Source: Sphingosinicella sp. YJ22
GTDB lineage: Bacteria > Pseudomonadota > Alphaproteobacteria > Sphingomonadales > Sphingomonadaceae
DNA length: 64,000 bases
Direction: 5' to 3'
Assembly: GCF_011320075.1 (NCBI RefSeq)
Contig: NZ_JAANPA010000001.1
Span: 1 to 64,000, forward strand
Positions 1 through 7,877 of the stretch are shown in pieces. The position numbers were made by a program, and so were the translations under genes. Position 1 is the first letter of the stretch. Each line of letters begins with the position of its first letter. The notes beneath the pieces are model-generated. The model was not told the DNA's origin. It saw nothing but the letters and a program-made list of their open reading frames with translations, and did not search any database.

Positions 1-268
1 TCTCGTCGGCGCGGTCGCGGGCGCGCGGGGCGGTGCCGCTGCGGTCGGGCGACGGCGCGGCAGCATTGCCTTCAGCGGCGGCCGGCATCGACGCCGTGCC
101 GGCGCCCTGGCTGCCGACCACCTCCATCGCGCTGGCGTCGTTGCCCAGCGGCACGCCGCCGGCGGCGTTGAGGTCGGCGCCCGCGTCATTGTTGGCGGTC
201 GTGTCGGAGCCGCAGGCGGAGAGCAGGAGGAGCCCGGCCGCGGCGCCCGCGAACAGCAGTCTCTTCAT
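1..268 (-). CDS. lipoprotein, partial (3' end outside window)
   Basis: The reading frame opens at an ATG with a hydrophobic signal sequence and a lipobox (L-S-A-C, Cys at residue 19), so the product should be lipidated and membrane anchored. The visible mature part is rich in Ala, Gly, Asn and Asp and looks disordered, with no recognisable domain; the C-terminus lies beyond base 1. The next gene on the same strand (388-657) is also a small Asn-rich lipoprotein, but a strong hairpin separates them. Function unknown. Confidence 0.7.
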   Translation of the reverse strand, partial: MKRLLFAGAAAGLLLLSACGSDTTANNDAGADLNAAGGVPLGNDASAMEVVGSQGAGTASMPAAAEGNAAAPSPDRSGTAPRARDRADE

Positions 269-331
269 CGGCTTGGCTCCCATCTTGCCCTTGAAATCTC
301 GCGTCGCCTTACCGCCGCTTGCCCCAACGAG

Positions 332-361
332 AAAGGGCTGCCGGTTGCCCGACAGCCCTTT
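332..361 (-). terminator. hairpin terminator after small lipoprotein gene
   Basis: AAAGGGCTG and CAGCCCTTT form a perfect 9-bp stem around a 12-nt loop, 26 bases past the stop of the lipoprotein gene at 388-657. The A-rich left side gives a T run on the minus strand, as expected for a Rho-independent terminator. Confidence 0.7.
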
Positions 362-387
362 CGAAACATTCGCTGAAAAGCGAAAGC

Positions 388-657
388 TTACATGCCGTTG
401 GTCGACACGTTGCCCGACACGTTGCCGGTCGTGGTGTTGACCGAGATGTTGCCCGACATGTTCGCGTCCATCGTGGTGTTCGCGTCCATGGTGGTGCCCA
501 TGGTGTTCATGTCGCCCATGTTGCCCATGGTGTCGGTGGTGTTGTACTCGCCACCCATGGTGTTGGCGGCGGTGTTGTTGGTGGCCGTCTCGCCGCAGGC
601 GGTGACGAGCAGAGCCGCACCAGCGATCATGGACGCCTTGATGATGATGTCACGCAT
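388..657 (-). CDS. small Asn/Thr/Met-rich lipoprotein
   Basis: An 89-residue protein with a signal sequence and lipobox V-T-A-C (Cys at residue 21). The mature part is strongly biased to Asn, Thr, Met and Gly, with loose repeats such as T-M-G-N-M and T-T-M-D-A-N-T. It has no known domain and is probably an extended, surface-tethered peptide. It stands alone with its own terminator downstream. Methionine-rich segments can bind Cu(I) in other proteins, but nothing here proves that role. Confidence 0.7.
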   Translation of the reverse strand: MRDIIIKASMIAGAALLVTACGETATNNTAANTMGGEYNTTDTMGNMGDMNTMGTTMDANTTMDANMSGNISVNTTTGNVSGNVSTNGM

Positions 658-759
658 TCGAATTGCTCCCTAGATAGAAGATTTGGTCGGGTTGGCCCGT
701 TTCTGCCCAAATCGGTTTGCACACTTATACGGAAAGGAAACCGCTCTCAAGCCCGCTCG

Positions 760-1410
760 TTACGCGGCGAGCATGCCGAGAAAAGCGGCAAAATTGTTCC
801 TGAGCGCCAGGTCCAGCTTCCCCCCCTTGCTCGCGAGCCCGACGTCTTCGAGGCTCGTGACCGGAAATTCGGAAATACCGCAGGGGACGATCCCTGAGAA
901 GTCGGAAAGTTTCGGGGCCACATTGATCGCGAAGCCGTGGGTGGTCACCCAGCGCCGAACGCGCACGCCGATCGCGCCGATCTTGGCCTCGCGTCCCTGC
1001 GCGTCGGTCGTCCAGATGCCGATTCGCTCCGGCACCGCCCACGCCTCGACTCCGACGTCGGCGAGCGAAGCGATCAGCCAGGTCTCGAGCGAATGGACGA
1101 AGCGGCGCACGTCGCGGCCGCGCCTGTCGAGGTCGAGCAGGACATAGCCGACGCGCTGGCCGGGGCCGTGATAGGTGTAGCGGCCGCCGCGGCCGGCGTC
1201 GTAGACCGGGAAGCCCTGCGGGTTGAACAGCTCGGCCGGGTCGGCGCTCGTCCCCGCGGTGAACAAGGGCGGGTGCTCGAGCAGCCAGACGAGCTCGCGC
1301 GCGGTCCCGGCGCGGATCGCCGCGCTGCGCGCGTCCATCTCGGCGAGGGCGTCCGGATAGGGCACCAGCCCGTCCGTCAGCCACCACTCGACATTCTCGG
1401 CAACATCCAT
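760..1410 (-). CDS. lipB: octanoyl-[ACP]:protein N-octanoyltransferase LipB
   Basis: LipB moves the octanoyl group from acyl carrier protein to lipoyl domains of 2-oxoacid dehydrogenases, the first step of lipoate synthesis. The 216-residue product has the family signature [12 protein letters not shown] (about 74-85), the conserved Lys143 in K-I-G-A-I-G and the catalytic Cys177 in V-P-C-G-I. The length is normal. ATG at 1410 was chosen because the family starts just before the W-W-L segment; the frame stays open further upstream without family similarity. It is divergent from the membrane protein at 1495. Confidence 0.93.
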   Translation of the reverse strand: MDVAENVEWWLTDGLVPYPDALAEMDARSAAIRAGTARELVWLLEHPPLFTAGTSADPAELFNPQGFPVYDAGRGGRYTYHGPGQRVGYVLLDLDRRGRDVRRFVHSLETWLIASLADVGVEAWAVPERIGIWTTDAQGREAKIGAIGVRVRRWVTTHGFAINVAPKLSDFSGIVPCGISEFPVTSLEDVGLASKGGKLDLALRNNFAAFLGMLAA

Positions 1411-1494
1411 GGTCACGCCGCGCCCCGTGCCGAAAAAGCGCGTCCGCTCCAAGCCTTTCTTGCCAGCCGTTCGCAGGCGCGGCAAAGCCGGGCC

Positions 1495-2262
1495 ATGAAC
1501 GCATCGACCAAGACCGACTTCTCCTTCAGCCGCGTGTGGGACGACACGCTGAAGATGCTGGGCGCCAATGCGGGGCTGCTGACCGCGATCGCGGGCGTGT
1601 TCCTGTTCCTGCCCGCTGTCCTGGTCGCGCATTTCGTGCCGCCGCCGGAAGGCGGCACGACCCCGGCCGAGATGATCGAGCTGATGGTCGCCTGGTGGCA
1701 GGGCAATGCCCACTGGATGCTGCTGTCGGCGGTGGTCAACATGGTCGGCCTCATCGCCATCTACCTGCTGCTGCTCGCCGAGCCGCGCATGACGGTGGGC
1801 GGCGCGGTGGCCGCGGCGCTGCCGATCCTGCCTTTCTACCTGCTGCTGACCGTGGTTCTGAACCTGACTCTGGCGATCGGCTTCCTGCTCTTCGTCATCC
1901 CCTTCATCTACCTGCTCGGCCGCCTGTCGCTGGCCAGCCCGGTGCTGGTCGCGGAGAAAAGGCGGGCGCCCTTCGCGGCGCTCGAGCGGTCGTGGGCGCT
2001 GAGCCGCGGCCTCGGCTGGCAGATCGCGCTGCTCGTCCTGCTCGTCTACATCGCCGCTTTGATCATCAACGTCGCGGTGAGCTCGGCGCTTGGCATCGTT
2101 ATCGTGCTTCTGCTCGGCAACGAAGGCGTCGGCGGGCTTCTTCTCGCCATCGTCGGGGCGATCCTGAGCGCCGCCACCACCCTGGTGGCGACGGTTCTGC
2201 TCGCCGCCATCTACCGAGCGCTGACGACTTCGCGCCCGGACCTCGCCAAGCGCTTCAGCTAA
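1495..2262 (+). CDS. multi-spanning membrane protein, GPDPase-membrane-domain-like
   Basis: A 255-residue inner-membrane protein with about six hydrophobic spans (near 29-50, 80-100, 105-150, 180-215, 220-245) and a short charged N-terminus containing a W-D-D-T-L segment. The layout and the central A-x-E-R-S-W-x-L-S-R motif resemble the membrane domain found on some glycerophosphodiester phosphodiesterases and in YciC-like proteins. No catalytic domain is attached. The 3' end overlaps the convergent GNAT gene by 8 bp. Function unknown. Confidence 0.75.
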   Translation: MNASTKTDFSFSRVWDDTLKMLGANAGLLTAIAGVFLFLPAVLVAHFVPPPEGGTTPAEMIELMVAWWQGNAHWMLLSAVVNMVGLIAIYLLLLAEPRMTVGGAVAAALPILPFYLLLTVVLNLTLAIGFLLFVIPFIYLLGRLSLASPVLVAEKRRAPFAALERSWALSRGLGWQIALLVLLVYIAALIINVAVSSALGIVIVLLLGNEGVGGLLLAIVGAILSAATTLVATVLLAAIYRALTTSRPDLAKRFS

Positions 2263-2830
2263 GCTCGACCAGCGGCACCTGCGGGGCGCAGTCGCTCGGC
2301 AGCAGGCCGGCGAGGCGCGGGTCGGGGAAGCTCTCGAACGCGCGCGACACCGCGGTGAAGCCGGCGCTGAGATAGGCCGGCATCGCCGCGGGATGGTCGA
2401 GCGAGCAGGTGTAGAGCTCGACCTGGTCGACCCCGTCGCGCCACGCCAGCGCCAGCGCCGCGCCGACCAGCCAGCGGCCGTGGCCGCGCCCGGTCAGCTC
2501 CGGAACCAGCCCGAGGAAGCGGATCCGGCAGGCGCCGGGCCCCCGCTCCAGCTCGATCATGCCGACCTCGCCGCTGCCGGAGTCGCGAACGACATGGACC
2601 TCGCCGATCGCCGCGCGAAGCTCGGCATCGCTCATCACCAGCCGCGAATACCACAGCCAGCGCGCGCCGATCCGGCGGAACAGCGCCCGGTAGCGGTCCA
2701 GGTCGGGCTCCGCCCAGGGCTCGATTCGCAGCTCGGAGGCGGGCAGCGGGCCCGGCGTGGGGCGCCGCGCCATCCTCAGCGCGGTCACCACCGTGCCGAC
2801 ATGGCCGGGCGGGAGCGATTGGACGGTCAC
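2255..2830 (-). CDS. GNAT family N-acetyltransferase
   Basis: A 191-residue GNAT-fold protein. The acetyl-CoA-binding segment R-G-H-G-R-W-L (about 124-130) follows the strand I-R-F-L-G-L-V-P, and a second strand plus the Y-L-S-A-G-F motif near the C-terminus complete the fold. It begins at GTG with GGGAGC upstream, 13 bases after hemF ends, so the two are probably co-transcribed. The substrate cannot be read from the sequence. Confidence 0.8.
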   Translation of the reverse strand: MTVQSLPPGHVGTVVTALRMARRPTPGPLPASELRIEPWAEPDLDRYRALFRRIGARWLWYSRLVMSDAELRAAIGEVHVVRDSGSGEVGMIELERGPGACRIRFLGLVPELTGRGHGRWLVGAALALAWRDGVDQVELYTCSLDHPAAMPAYLSAGFTAVSRAFESFPDPRLAGLLPSDCAPQVPLVELS

Positions 2831-2843
2831 CGCCGCTCCCGCT

Positions 2844-3734
2844 TCAGCTCCACGTCGCCTCGGGCGGAAGGCTCATCAATATGGCGTCGACATTGCCGCC
2901 GGTCTTGAGGCCGAACAGGGTGCCGCGGTCGTAGATCAGGTTGAACTCGGCGTAGCGGCCGCGCCATTCGAGCTGGCGCTGCTTGTCCTGCGGCGTGAAC
3001 TTGGCGCCCATGCGTCGCCGCACCAGGCGCGGATAGACGTCGAGGAACGCCTCGCCGACGTCGCGGGTGAAGGCGAAATTCTCCTCGAAGGTCGCGCCTT
3101 CGCCCGGCCCCACGCATTCGAGATGGTCGTAGAAGATCCCCCCGACGCCGCGGTGAACGCCGCGGTGGGGGATGTAGAAATAGTCGTCGGCCCAGCGCTT
3201 GAACCGCTCATAATAGGTCTGGTCGTGGCCGGCGCAGGCGGCGCGCAGCCGCGCGTGGAAATCGGCCGTGTCATCCTCATAGGGGATCGGCGGGTTGAGG
3301 TCCGCGCCGCCGCCGAACCAGCGCCGCGTCGTCACCAGGAAGCGGGTGTTCATGTGTACCGCCGGCACGTGCGGATTGGCCATGTGAGCGACCAGGCTGA
3401 TCCCGGTGGCGAAGAAGCGCGGGTCGTCCTCGGCGCCGTGGATGGTGCGCGCGAACTCCTCGCTGAAGCGGCCGCCGACGGTCGACACGTTGACCCCGAC
3501 CTTCTCGAACACATTGCCCTTCATCACGCCGCGGACTCCGCCGCCGCCGGGCGCTCCGTCGGGATCGAGCCGGTCCCATTCGACGAACTCGAAGCGGGCG
3601 TCGCTTCCGGCCTCGCGCTCGATCGCCTCGAACTCGGCGCAGATCCGGTCGCGCAGCGATTCGAACCAGTCGCGCGCCGCCTGCTGCTGGTCGTCGAGGG
3701 CCAGCGGGCTGTCCTGCTCGATCGTGTCGCTCAT
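2844..3734 (-). CDS. hemF: oxygen-dependent coproporphyrinogen III oxidase
   Basis: HemF oxidatively decarboxylates coproporphyrinogen III to protoporphyrinogen IX in haem synthesis, using O2. The 296-residue product has the conserved K-G-x-V-F-E-K-x-G-V-N block, H-x-N-x-R-F with W-F-G-G-G-A-D-L, and the C-terminal F-N-L-I-Y-D-R-G-T-x-F-G-L segment. ATG 3734 is the usual start; another in-frame ATG lies at 3743. The frame continues open upstream into sequence resembling the end of a SpoU methyltransferase (see the adjacent pseudogene entry). Haem supply suits the cytochrome bc1 genes nearby. Confidence 0.95.
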   Translation of the reverse strand: MSDTIEQDSPLALDDQQQAARDWFESLRDRICAEFEAIEREAGSDARFEFVEWDRLDPDGAPGGGGVRGVMKGNVFEKVGVNVSTVGGRFSEEFARTIHGAEDDPRFFATGISLVAHMANPHVPAVHMNTRFLVTTRRWFGGGADLNPPIPYEDDTADFHARLRAACAGHDQTYYERFKRWADDYFYIPHRGVHRGVGGIFYDHLECVGPGEGATFEENFAFTRDVGEAFLDVYPRLVRRRMGAKFTPQDKQRQLEWRGRYAEFNLIYDRGTLFGLKTGGNVDAILMSLPPEATWS

Positions 3735-3821
3735 CCGGGCCATCCTTGTTTGCCGCAACGCCTCGACGAGCGCGATGCCTCCCGCGACGGCGATATTCAA
3801 GGACCGGGTGGGGAAAGCCCC
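3735..3821 (-). pseudogene. relic of a TrmL/SpoU methyltransferase C-terminus
   Basis: Directly upstream of hemF and in its frame lies coding-like sequence reading P-T-R-S-L-N-I-A-V-A-G-G-I-A-L-V-E-A-L-R-Q-T-R. This is motif 3 of SpoU/TrmH-family RNA methyltransferases and closely matches the C-terminus of the intact trmL at 6470-6946 (R-S-L-N-I-A-V-A-A-G-I-A-L-A-E-A-I-R-Q-T). Nothing upstream encodes the rest of the enzyme; a stop occurs about 40 bases further out. It is probably a leftover of an ancestral trmL-hemF junction. Confidence 0.65.
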
Positions 3822-3863
3822 GCCCGCTTTCCTATTCGTTCTTTCTATGTTCTACACTCGGCG

Positions 3864-4637
3864 ATGAACAGGGAATACGAGCCGCGCCGCATCGGCGATT
3901 CCGCCAGGGCGGCGTTCCTCGCCGCCCTGCGGCGCGGCGCTCGGCGCGAGGATGCCGCGGCCGAGGCCGGCTTCAGCCTGATGGGCTTCTACGGCGCGCG
4001 CCGCCGCGATCCCGTCTTCGCCGCCGCCTGGACCGAGGCGCTCGCTTCGTCCCCCGCCGCCGACCGGCGAACGCGCGCTTATTCGGAGCGCGGGGAGGTC
4101 CGCCTCGCTTCGGCCAACCGCCGCCTCTGCCAGCGCCGCCGCCGCCACGTCCGCTTCGACGCGGAGCGCCAGGCGGCGTTCCTCACCGCCTTCGCCGCGA
4201 CCTGCGACACCAAGGCGGCGGCCGCTTCCGTCGGAGTCTCGCATTCCACGGTCCACCTCCATCGCCGCACCGACCGCGCCTTCGCCGCGGCCTATCGCGA
4301 GGCGCTCGCCGAAGGCTATGTCCGGCTCGAGGCCGAGGCGGTCCGCCTCGCTCTCGCCGCGCAGCGCCGGTTCCGCGCCGCGGTCGAGGCGGCCGACGAC
4401 GGGGAGGGGGTGGCGGGCGCCCGCTGCCCAACCTGCGGCCGAAGCGCCGACCGCGACGCCGAATTCCACCATGTCATGAAGCTCCTCGCCCGCTGGGACC
4501 GCAGGCCCCGCCGAGTCGACAGCCGCTTCGCCCCCGGCGGCCGCCGCCAGCGCTGGACCTTCGAGGAGGCGATGACCCTGCTCGACAAGCGCATGCGCGC
4601 CCTCGGCCTGCGAAGCACGCCGGCGGAGGGGGAGTAG
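3864..4637 (+). CDS. HTH protein with duplicated terminase-small-subunit-like motif
   Basis: A 257-residue basic protein with two related helix-turn-helix-like units: about 11-60 (A-A-A-E-A-G-F-S-L-M-G-F-Y) and about 95-150 (A-A-A-S-V-G-V-S-H-S-T-V-H). Each ends in D-x-x-F-A-A-A-x-x-E-A-L. This pattern recalls phage terminase small subunits and transposase-type HTH domains. A C-P-T-C-G motif near 192 may bind metal. It is divergent from hemF and lies at the edge of the small-gene patch. No nuclease or ATPase domain is present; it is probably DNA binding, role unknown. Confidence 0.65.
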   Translation: MNREYEPRRIGDSARAAFLAALRRGARREDAAAEAGFSLMGFYGARRRDPVFAAAWTEALASSPAADRRTRAYSERGEVRLASANRRLCQRRRRHVRFDAERQAAFLTAFAATCDTKAAAASVGVSHSTVHLHRRTDRAFAAAYREALAEGYVRLEAEAVRLALAAQRRFRAAVEAADDGEGVAGARCPTCGRSADRDAEFHHVMKLLARWDRRPRRVDSRFAPGGRRQRWTFEEAMTLLDKRMRALGLRSTPAEGE

Positions 4638-4668
4638 GGCGGACATCGGTGAAACGGGCTCGGAACGG

Positions 4669-5058
4669 TTACCCTGCGGGTGTCGAACCGCACTCGAGGA
4701 CGCTGACAACCCCGTTCCAGTGTATCTGCGCCGTCTCGCTGCGGCGGCTGACCATGATGGAGAGCGTGGAGGTCTCCGCTTCATTGGCCGGGCCCTCCCG
4801 CTGCATCAGGCTTTGCAGGAATCGCACCCCCGAGCGCTCGTGGTCGAAGTCGATCCGGCCTTCCCAGCACGCCGAATATGCGCACAGGGAGAGTGAGGCG
4901 CCGACGCGTGTGAGCCGCATGGGGGTGAAGTTATCCGTCTCCACAAGGCAGGAAGTGCCGTCGCATTGGATTTCCGCAGCCTTGTTGGTGCAGGAGAAGT
5001 CTTGCCCCCAAGCAGGCATGGGCGCCGCCAGAAGCGCCAGGAATGTGGCAGCCGCCAT
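4669..5058 (-). CDS. small secreted cysteine-containing protein
   Basis: 129 residues from the chosen ATG (5058), which gives a clean signal peptide ending near A-W-G-Q. The frame is open for 26 more codons upstream, but those fall in an intergenic palindromic repeat and are unlikely to be translated. The mature part has six cysteines spaced as likely disulfide pairs (F-S-C, I-Q-C, T-S-C, S-L-C-A-Y-S-A-C, L-E-C). No family recognised. It lies in a lower-GC patch. Confidence 0.55.
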   Translation of the reverse strand: MAAATFLALLAAPMPAWGQDFSCTNKAAEIQCDGTSCLVETDNFTPMRLTRVGASLSLCAYSACWEGRIDFDHERSGVRFLQSLMQREGPANEAETSTLSIMVSRRSETAQIHWNGVVSVLECGSTPAG

Positions 5059-5107
5059 TCTCACACACGGAGTAGAACCGAAGGAGCACCATTGCGCAAG
5101 CGTGGCG

Positions 5108-5137
5108 AATGTCCGCTTTCGACCCATTGCGGACATT
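5108..5137 (+). repeat. palindromic intergenic repeat, copy 1
   Basis: AATGTCCGC, a 12-nt spacer reading TTTCGACCCATT, then GCGGACATT: a perfect 9-bp inverted repeat. Further copies lie at 5452, 5784 and, in opposite orientation, 6364. It overlaps the upstream extension of the small secreted protein frame. Confidence 0.85.
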
Positions 5138-5200
5138 GCTGGAGACTGTCAGGCACGCATGGCACTCGCGAACAGGAGCAGCGCTTAGTAATGGGGCCAG

Positions 5201-5434
5201 ATGAATCGGTATTACGAAACCCGGATCAGACACGCTAAGCGCATTACGATCGCGGTAGCCGCTCTGTCGGTTTGGGCAATCACAAGCGCACTGCTTGATC
5301 GCTACGTTGGGATCAGCGTCGGCTTTTCTGCCGATGCGATTGATGAAGCCTTGATCGTTCTCGCCGGGACCTTGCTCACGTACTTTTTCGTCCGAACTAT
5401 CATCAAGGTGACCGCCGCGTTCTTTCCTTGGTAG
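5201..5434 (+). CDS. small membrane protein with two spans
   Basis: 77 residues: a basic N-terminus, a hydrophobic span at about 15-33 and a second at about 48-68. Lower GC than neighbouring genes. It is bracketed by two copies of the AATGTCCGC palindromic repeat, suggesting a gene carried in with, or inserted among, these repeats. No recognisable family. Confidence 0.5.
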   Translation: MNRYYETRIRHAKRITIAVAALSVWAITSALLDRYVGISVGFSADAIDEALIVLAGTLLTYFFVRTIIKVTAAFFPW

Positions 5435-5451
5435 CGAGGGGCGCTTCGGCT

Positions 5452-5479
5452 TGTCTGCTTTCGACCCATTGCGGACATT
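5452..5479 (+). repeat. palindromic intergenic repeat, copy 2
   Basis: Same spacer and right arm as the copy at 5108 (CGACCCATT then GCGGACATT), with one changed base in the left arm (TGTCTGC). Confidence 0.8.
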
Positions 5480-5504
5480 GCGCATCGGCCCTTAGGACTG
5501 TTGC

Positions 5505-5768
5505 ATGAAGAAACGGCATGGCTTGGCGCGGGCAGTCCTGCCCATGGCTCAGCAAGAGCTTGAAGCCTTGTCCATTGGCGCCCTACTTGCCCGGTTGCAG
5601 CGTTTGCGTTGGTGTGAGGACAGCCGAGCGGAAAGCGATCTCTCCGACGAAGAAGTCCGCTCCGCGGCAGGCTCGATCCTCTTCAAGGAAGATGCGGCCT
5701 GGCGAGCCGCCTATACAGATCTGAAGGAAGTGCTGGCTAACCGCGAGCATCTCGAAAACAAGCCGTAA
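5505..5768 (+). CDS. hypothetical small cytoplasmic protein
   Basis: 87 residues, charged and helical, without signal or membrane segments. ATG 5505 has no clear Shine-Dalgarno; an in-frame ATG 14 codons later is an alternative start. It sits between repeat copies 2 and 3. The central acidic part (S-D-L-S-D-E-E-V) and the C-terminal A-A-Y-x-D-L-K-E-V-L look like a folded helical domain. Function not recognised. Confidence 0.5.
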   Translation: MKKRHGLARAVLPMAQQELEALSIGALLARLQRLRWCEDSRAESDLSDEEVRSAAGSILFKEDAAWRAAYTDLKEVLANREHLENKP

Positions 5769-5783
5769 CGTGCCGAGTGACCA

Positions 5784-5813
5784 AATGTCCGCTTTCCACC
5801 CCAAGCGGACATT
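5784..5813 (+). repeat. palindromic intergenic repeat, copy 3 (variant loop)
   Basis: AATGTCCGC and GCGGACATT are conserved but the loop reads TTTCCACCCCAA. A half copy (GGTGGAAAGCGGAC) follows at about 5855-5869. Confidence 0.8.
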
Positions 5814-5869
5814 CCGGGCGGGCGCCCGCGAGATCCAGGCGAACCCTCGTTAAGGGTGGAAAGCGGACG

Positions 5870-6340
5870 CTATGCCGAGCGCTGTGGCGCCGCGAGCTGT
5901 GCAAAAAGTCCTAGCACATACCTCTTGTAGATTGGCACGACCGCCTCTGCGAACCAGCCGTCCTCCACAGGCACGACGTAGCGTGCGGTGGCTGCCCGAA
6001 GGAATTCTTCGATGTCGGGGAAAAATCGTAGCCGCCCGACTTCAAGTGCATCTTGATAGCGCGTGCAAGAGTCGGCGGGTAGGTAGAACTCGTTGCACCA
6101 AACGTCATAGAACTCACAAACGATAGCAATTGCGCTGCCGGCGCGGAGTAGGTCTATGTCTATATAGTAGGCTTTTGGGTCCCTCTCGGCGTCTATGAAT
6201 TTCAGGGGGTCGAAGCGCACGTTCATATTTACCGCATGGCCGAACCCGCCATAGTCAGTCGTCATTTCGTAATACATCAGGAGGATGTCTCGAAGGGCAT
6301 CGAGTGCCTCCGCGTGATTGTCGTTCGTAATCTGGTGCAT
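5870..6340 (-). CDS. hypothetical protein
   Basis: 156 residues, rich in aromatic and acidic residues (M-Y-Y-E-M-T-T-D-Y-G-G-F-G-H near 24, Y-Y-I-D-I-D-L-L near 56), with no signal or membrane span. ATG 6340 follows a GTG that could also serve as start. GC is visibly lower than the rest of the window. It lies between repeat copies 3 and 4. The fold resembles small immunity-type or SUKH-like proteins only in general character; no assignment is made. Confidence 0.55.
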   Translation of the reverse strand: MHQITNDNHAEALDALRDILLMYYEMTTDYGGFGHAVNMNVRFDPLKFIDAERDPKAYYIDIDLLRAGSAIAIVCEFYDVWCNEFYLPADSCTRYQDALEVGRLRFFPDIEEFLRAATARYVVPVEDGWFAEAVVPIYKRYVLGLFAQLAAPQRSA

Positions 6341-6363
6341 CACGCGAAAGTAACGAGGTCTCC

Positions 6364-6392
6364 AATGTCCGCAATGGGTCGAAAGCGGACAT
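6364..6392 (-). repeat. palindromic intergenic repeat, copy 4 (inverted)
   Basis: The same unit as at 5108 in reverse orientation (AATGTCCGC, AATGGGTCGAAA, GCGGACAT). It closes the lower-GC patch on the trmL side. Confidence 0.85.
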
Positions 6393-6469
6393 AGCCAAGC
6401 TGGCTGAGCGAACGTTCGGATTCAGCCCAGCGAGTGCGGCCCAGAGCCGAGATGGGCGCAACGCGCCGT

Positions 6470-6946
6470 TCAGGCAGCGGAGATCGAACCCTGATCGCCG
6501 GGCCACCCGCCGGTCTGCCTGATCGCCTCGGCCAGTGCGATCCCCGCCGCGACCGCGATGTTGAGCGAGCGCGTTCCCGCGGCCTGGGGGATTCGCACCC
6601 GCAACGCGGCGGCCGCATGGACCAGCTCGGAAACCCCCGAGCTCTCCGAGCCCATCAGCAGGATGTCGCCCGCCCCGAACCGGGCTTTGGGCAGCGGAGT
6701 CGCGCCCTTCGTCGTCAACAGCACGATGCGAGCGCCGGCGCGCGCCGCCGCGAACGCATCCCAGTCCGCATGGCGGGTGACCTGGGCGATCTCGGCATAG
6801 TCCATTCCGGCGCGCCTCAGCGCCTTGTCGCTCCACGGGAAGCCGCACGGCTCGATGATGTCGACCGGCACTCCGAGGCAGGCGGCGAGGCGAAGGATGG
6901 TGCCGACATTGCCGGCCTGGTCGGGCTGATAGAGGGCGAGGCGCAT
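6470..6946 (-). CDS. trmL: tRNA (cytidine(34)-2'-O)-methyltransferase
   Basis: TrmL uses S-adenosylmethionine to methylate the wobble ribose of tRNA-Leu. The 158-residue product shows the SPOUT trefoil-knot motifs in order: G-N-V-G-T-I-L-R (12-19), L-L-M-G-S-E-S-S-G-V (about 96-105) and R-S-L-N-I-A-V-A-A-G-I-A-L (about 126-138). The length is typical. A fragment of a second copy of its C-terminus remains next to hemF, 2.7 kb away. Confidence 0.9.
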   Translation of the reverse strand: MRLALYQPDQAGNVGTILRLAACLGVPVDIIEPCGFPWSDKALRRAGMDYAEIAQVTRHADWDAFAAARAGARIVLLTTKGATPLPKARFGAGDILLMGSESSGVSELVHAAAALRVRIPQAAGTRSLNIAVAAGIALAEAIRQTGGWPGDQGSISAA

Positions 6947-6955
6947 GGGCAGGCC

Positions 6956-7115
6956 TTATCCTCCCCGGCATTTGCCGGGGAGGGGGACCATGCGCAGCAT
7001 GGTGGAGGGGCGCCGCCTCAGGCGGCGTTCTTCTCCGTCGAGAATTCCACGCCTCCGGCGCGGCCCCTCCACCGGCTTCACCGGTCCCCTCCCCGCGAAA
7101 ACGCGGGGAGGATAA
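6956..7115. repeat. TCCTCCCCG palindromic element, copy E1
   Basis: A 160-bp element with perfect 12-bp terminal inverted repeats (TTATCCTCCCCG / CGGGGAGGATAA). Inside each end is a smaller hairpin and an arm containing GGTGGAGGGGC or its complement. It separates trmL from the DUF3592 gene and carries no gene. Confidence 0.9.
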
Positions 7116-7185
7116 GTTGCAGCGGCGATTGCCGTGCTGCCCAGTCTGTGTTTCCTGGGGGCAGGGCAGGGGAGGAAGGGGAGCC

Positions 7186-7686
7186 ATGGCCAGGAAAGCC
7201 GATGAACGGCCCGCGGACTCAGCCAGGGCTCGACGGATCGTCTTCCTGATGATCGGCGCGCCGTTCATGATCGCCGCCCTGGTCTGGTACGTCTGGGCCG
7301 CCTGGACCGAAGGCGCGGCGCGGGACTGGCCAACGACGGCCGGCCAGGTGGTGGAAACCAGCGTCGCGACGGTGTCGGGCCGCACCACCGCCTATGCGCC
7401 GGTCGTCCGCTACCGCTTCGAGGTCAACGGGACGATCTACCGCAACAGCAAGATCCTGCTGACCGACCACCCCAATTTCGACGCGGCGAGCGAGGCGGAG
7501 GCCTATGCCGCGGCCTATCCGGTCGGAAGCCAGGTCAGCGTCCATTACGATCCCGCCAACCCGCAGCGGGCCGCCTTGTCCGTGACGAGCGATCGCACGG
7601 CCATCTATATCCTCGCGGCGGTCGGTCTCCTGATCGCCTGCCTCGGGCTGATCCCGCAACGGTGGGCGCGCCAGTGGGGATTGTGA
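7186..7686 (+). CDS. DUF3592 membrane protein
   Basis: 166 residues with a transmembrane span at about 20-40 and another at about 138-156, enclosing a periplasmic or extracytoplasmic domain of the DUF3592 type (W-P-T-T-x-G-Q-V, Y-x-P-V-V-R-Y-R-F-x-V-N-G, then Y-P-V-G-S-Q-V-S-V-H-Y-D-P-x-N-P). ATG 7186 has a GGAGGAAGGGG Shine-Dalgarno region. Role unknown. Confidence 0.85.
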   Translation: MARKADERPADSARARRIVFLMIGAPFMIAALVWYVWAAWTEGAARDWPTTAGQVVETSVATVSGRTTAYAPVVRYRFEVNGTIYRNSKILLTDHPNFDAASEAEAYAAAYPVGSQVSVHYDPANPQRAALSVTSDRTAIYILAAVGLLIACLGLIPQRWARQWGL

Positions 7687-7877
7687 CGGGCGCGCTTCGT
7701 CATCCCTTCGGTCAAAATCCATGTTGGCAAAGCGCCGCGCTCGCGGCTATCAGGCCGGCGAGCCGCAGGGTTGCGGCCTTGTTCGCGTGGCGTCGCTCCC
7801 ACCGGAAGTTCCGGCATGGGGGCGGTTTCGTGCATCCAGTACAAACTCCCTTCTGGGGTGGGCGCTGAAGGTAGAAT

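Noticed and set aside
760-1713. N-terminal extension of lipB beyond ATG 1410
   Set aside because: The extra residues have no family similarity and overlap the divergent gene at 1495.
4183-5188. Long overlapping open frames on both strands through 3.7-5.2 kb and in most other genes
   Set aside because: They are high-GC shadow frames: rich in Arg, Pro and Ala, without signals or domains, and overlap genes with clear families.
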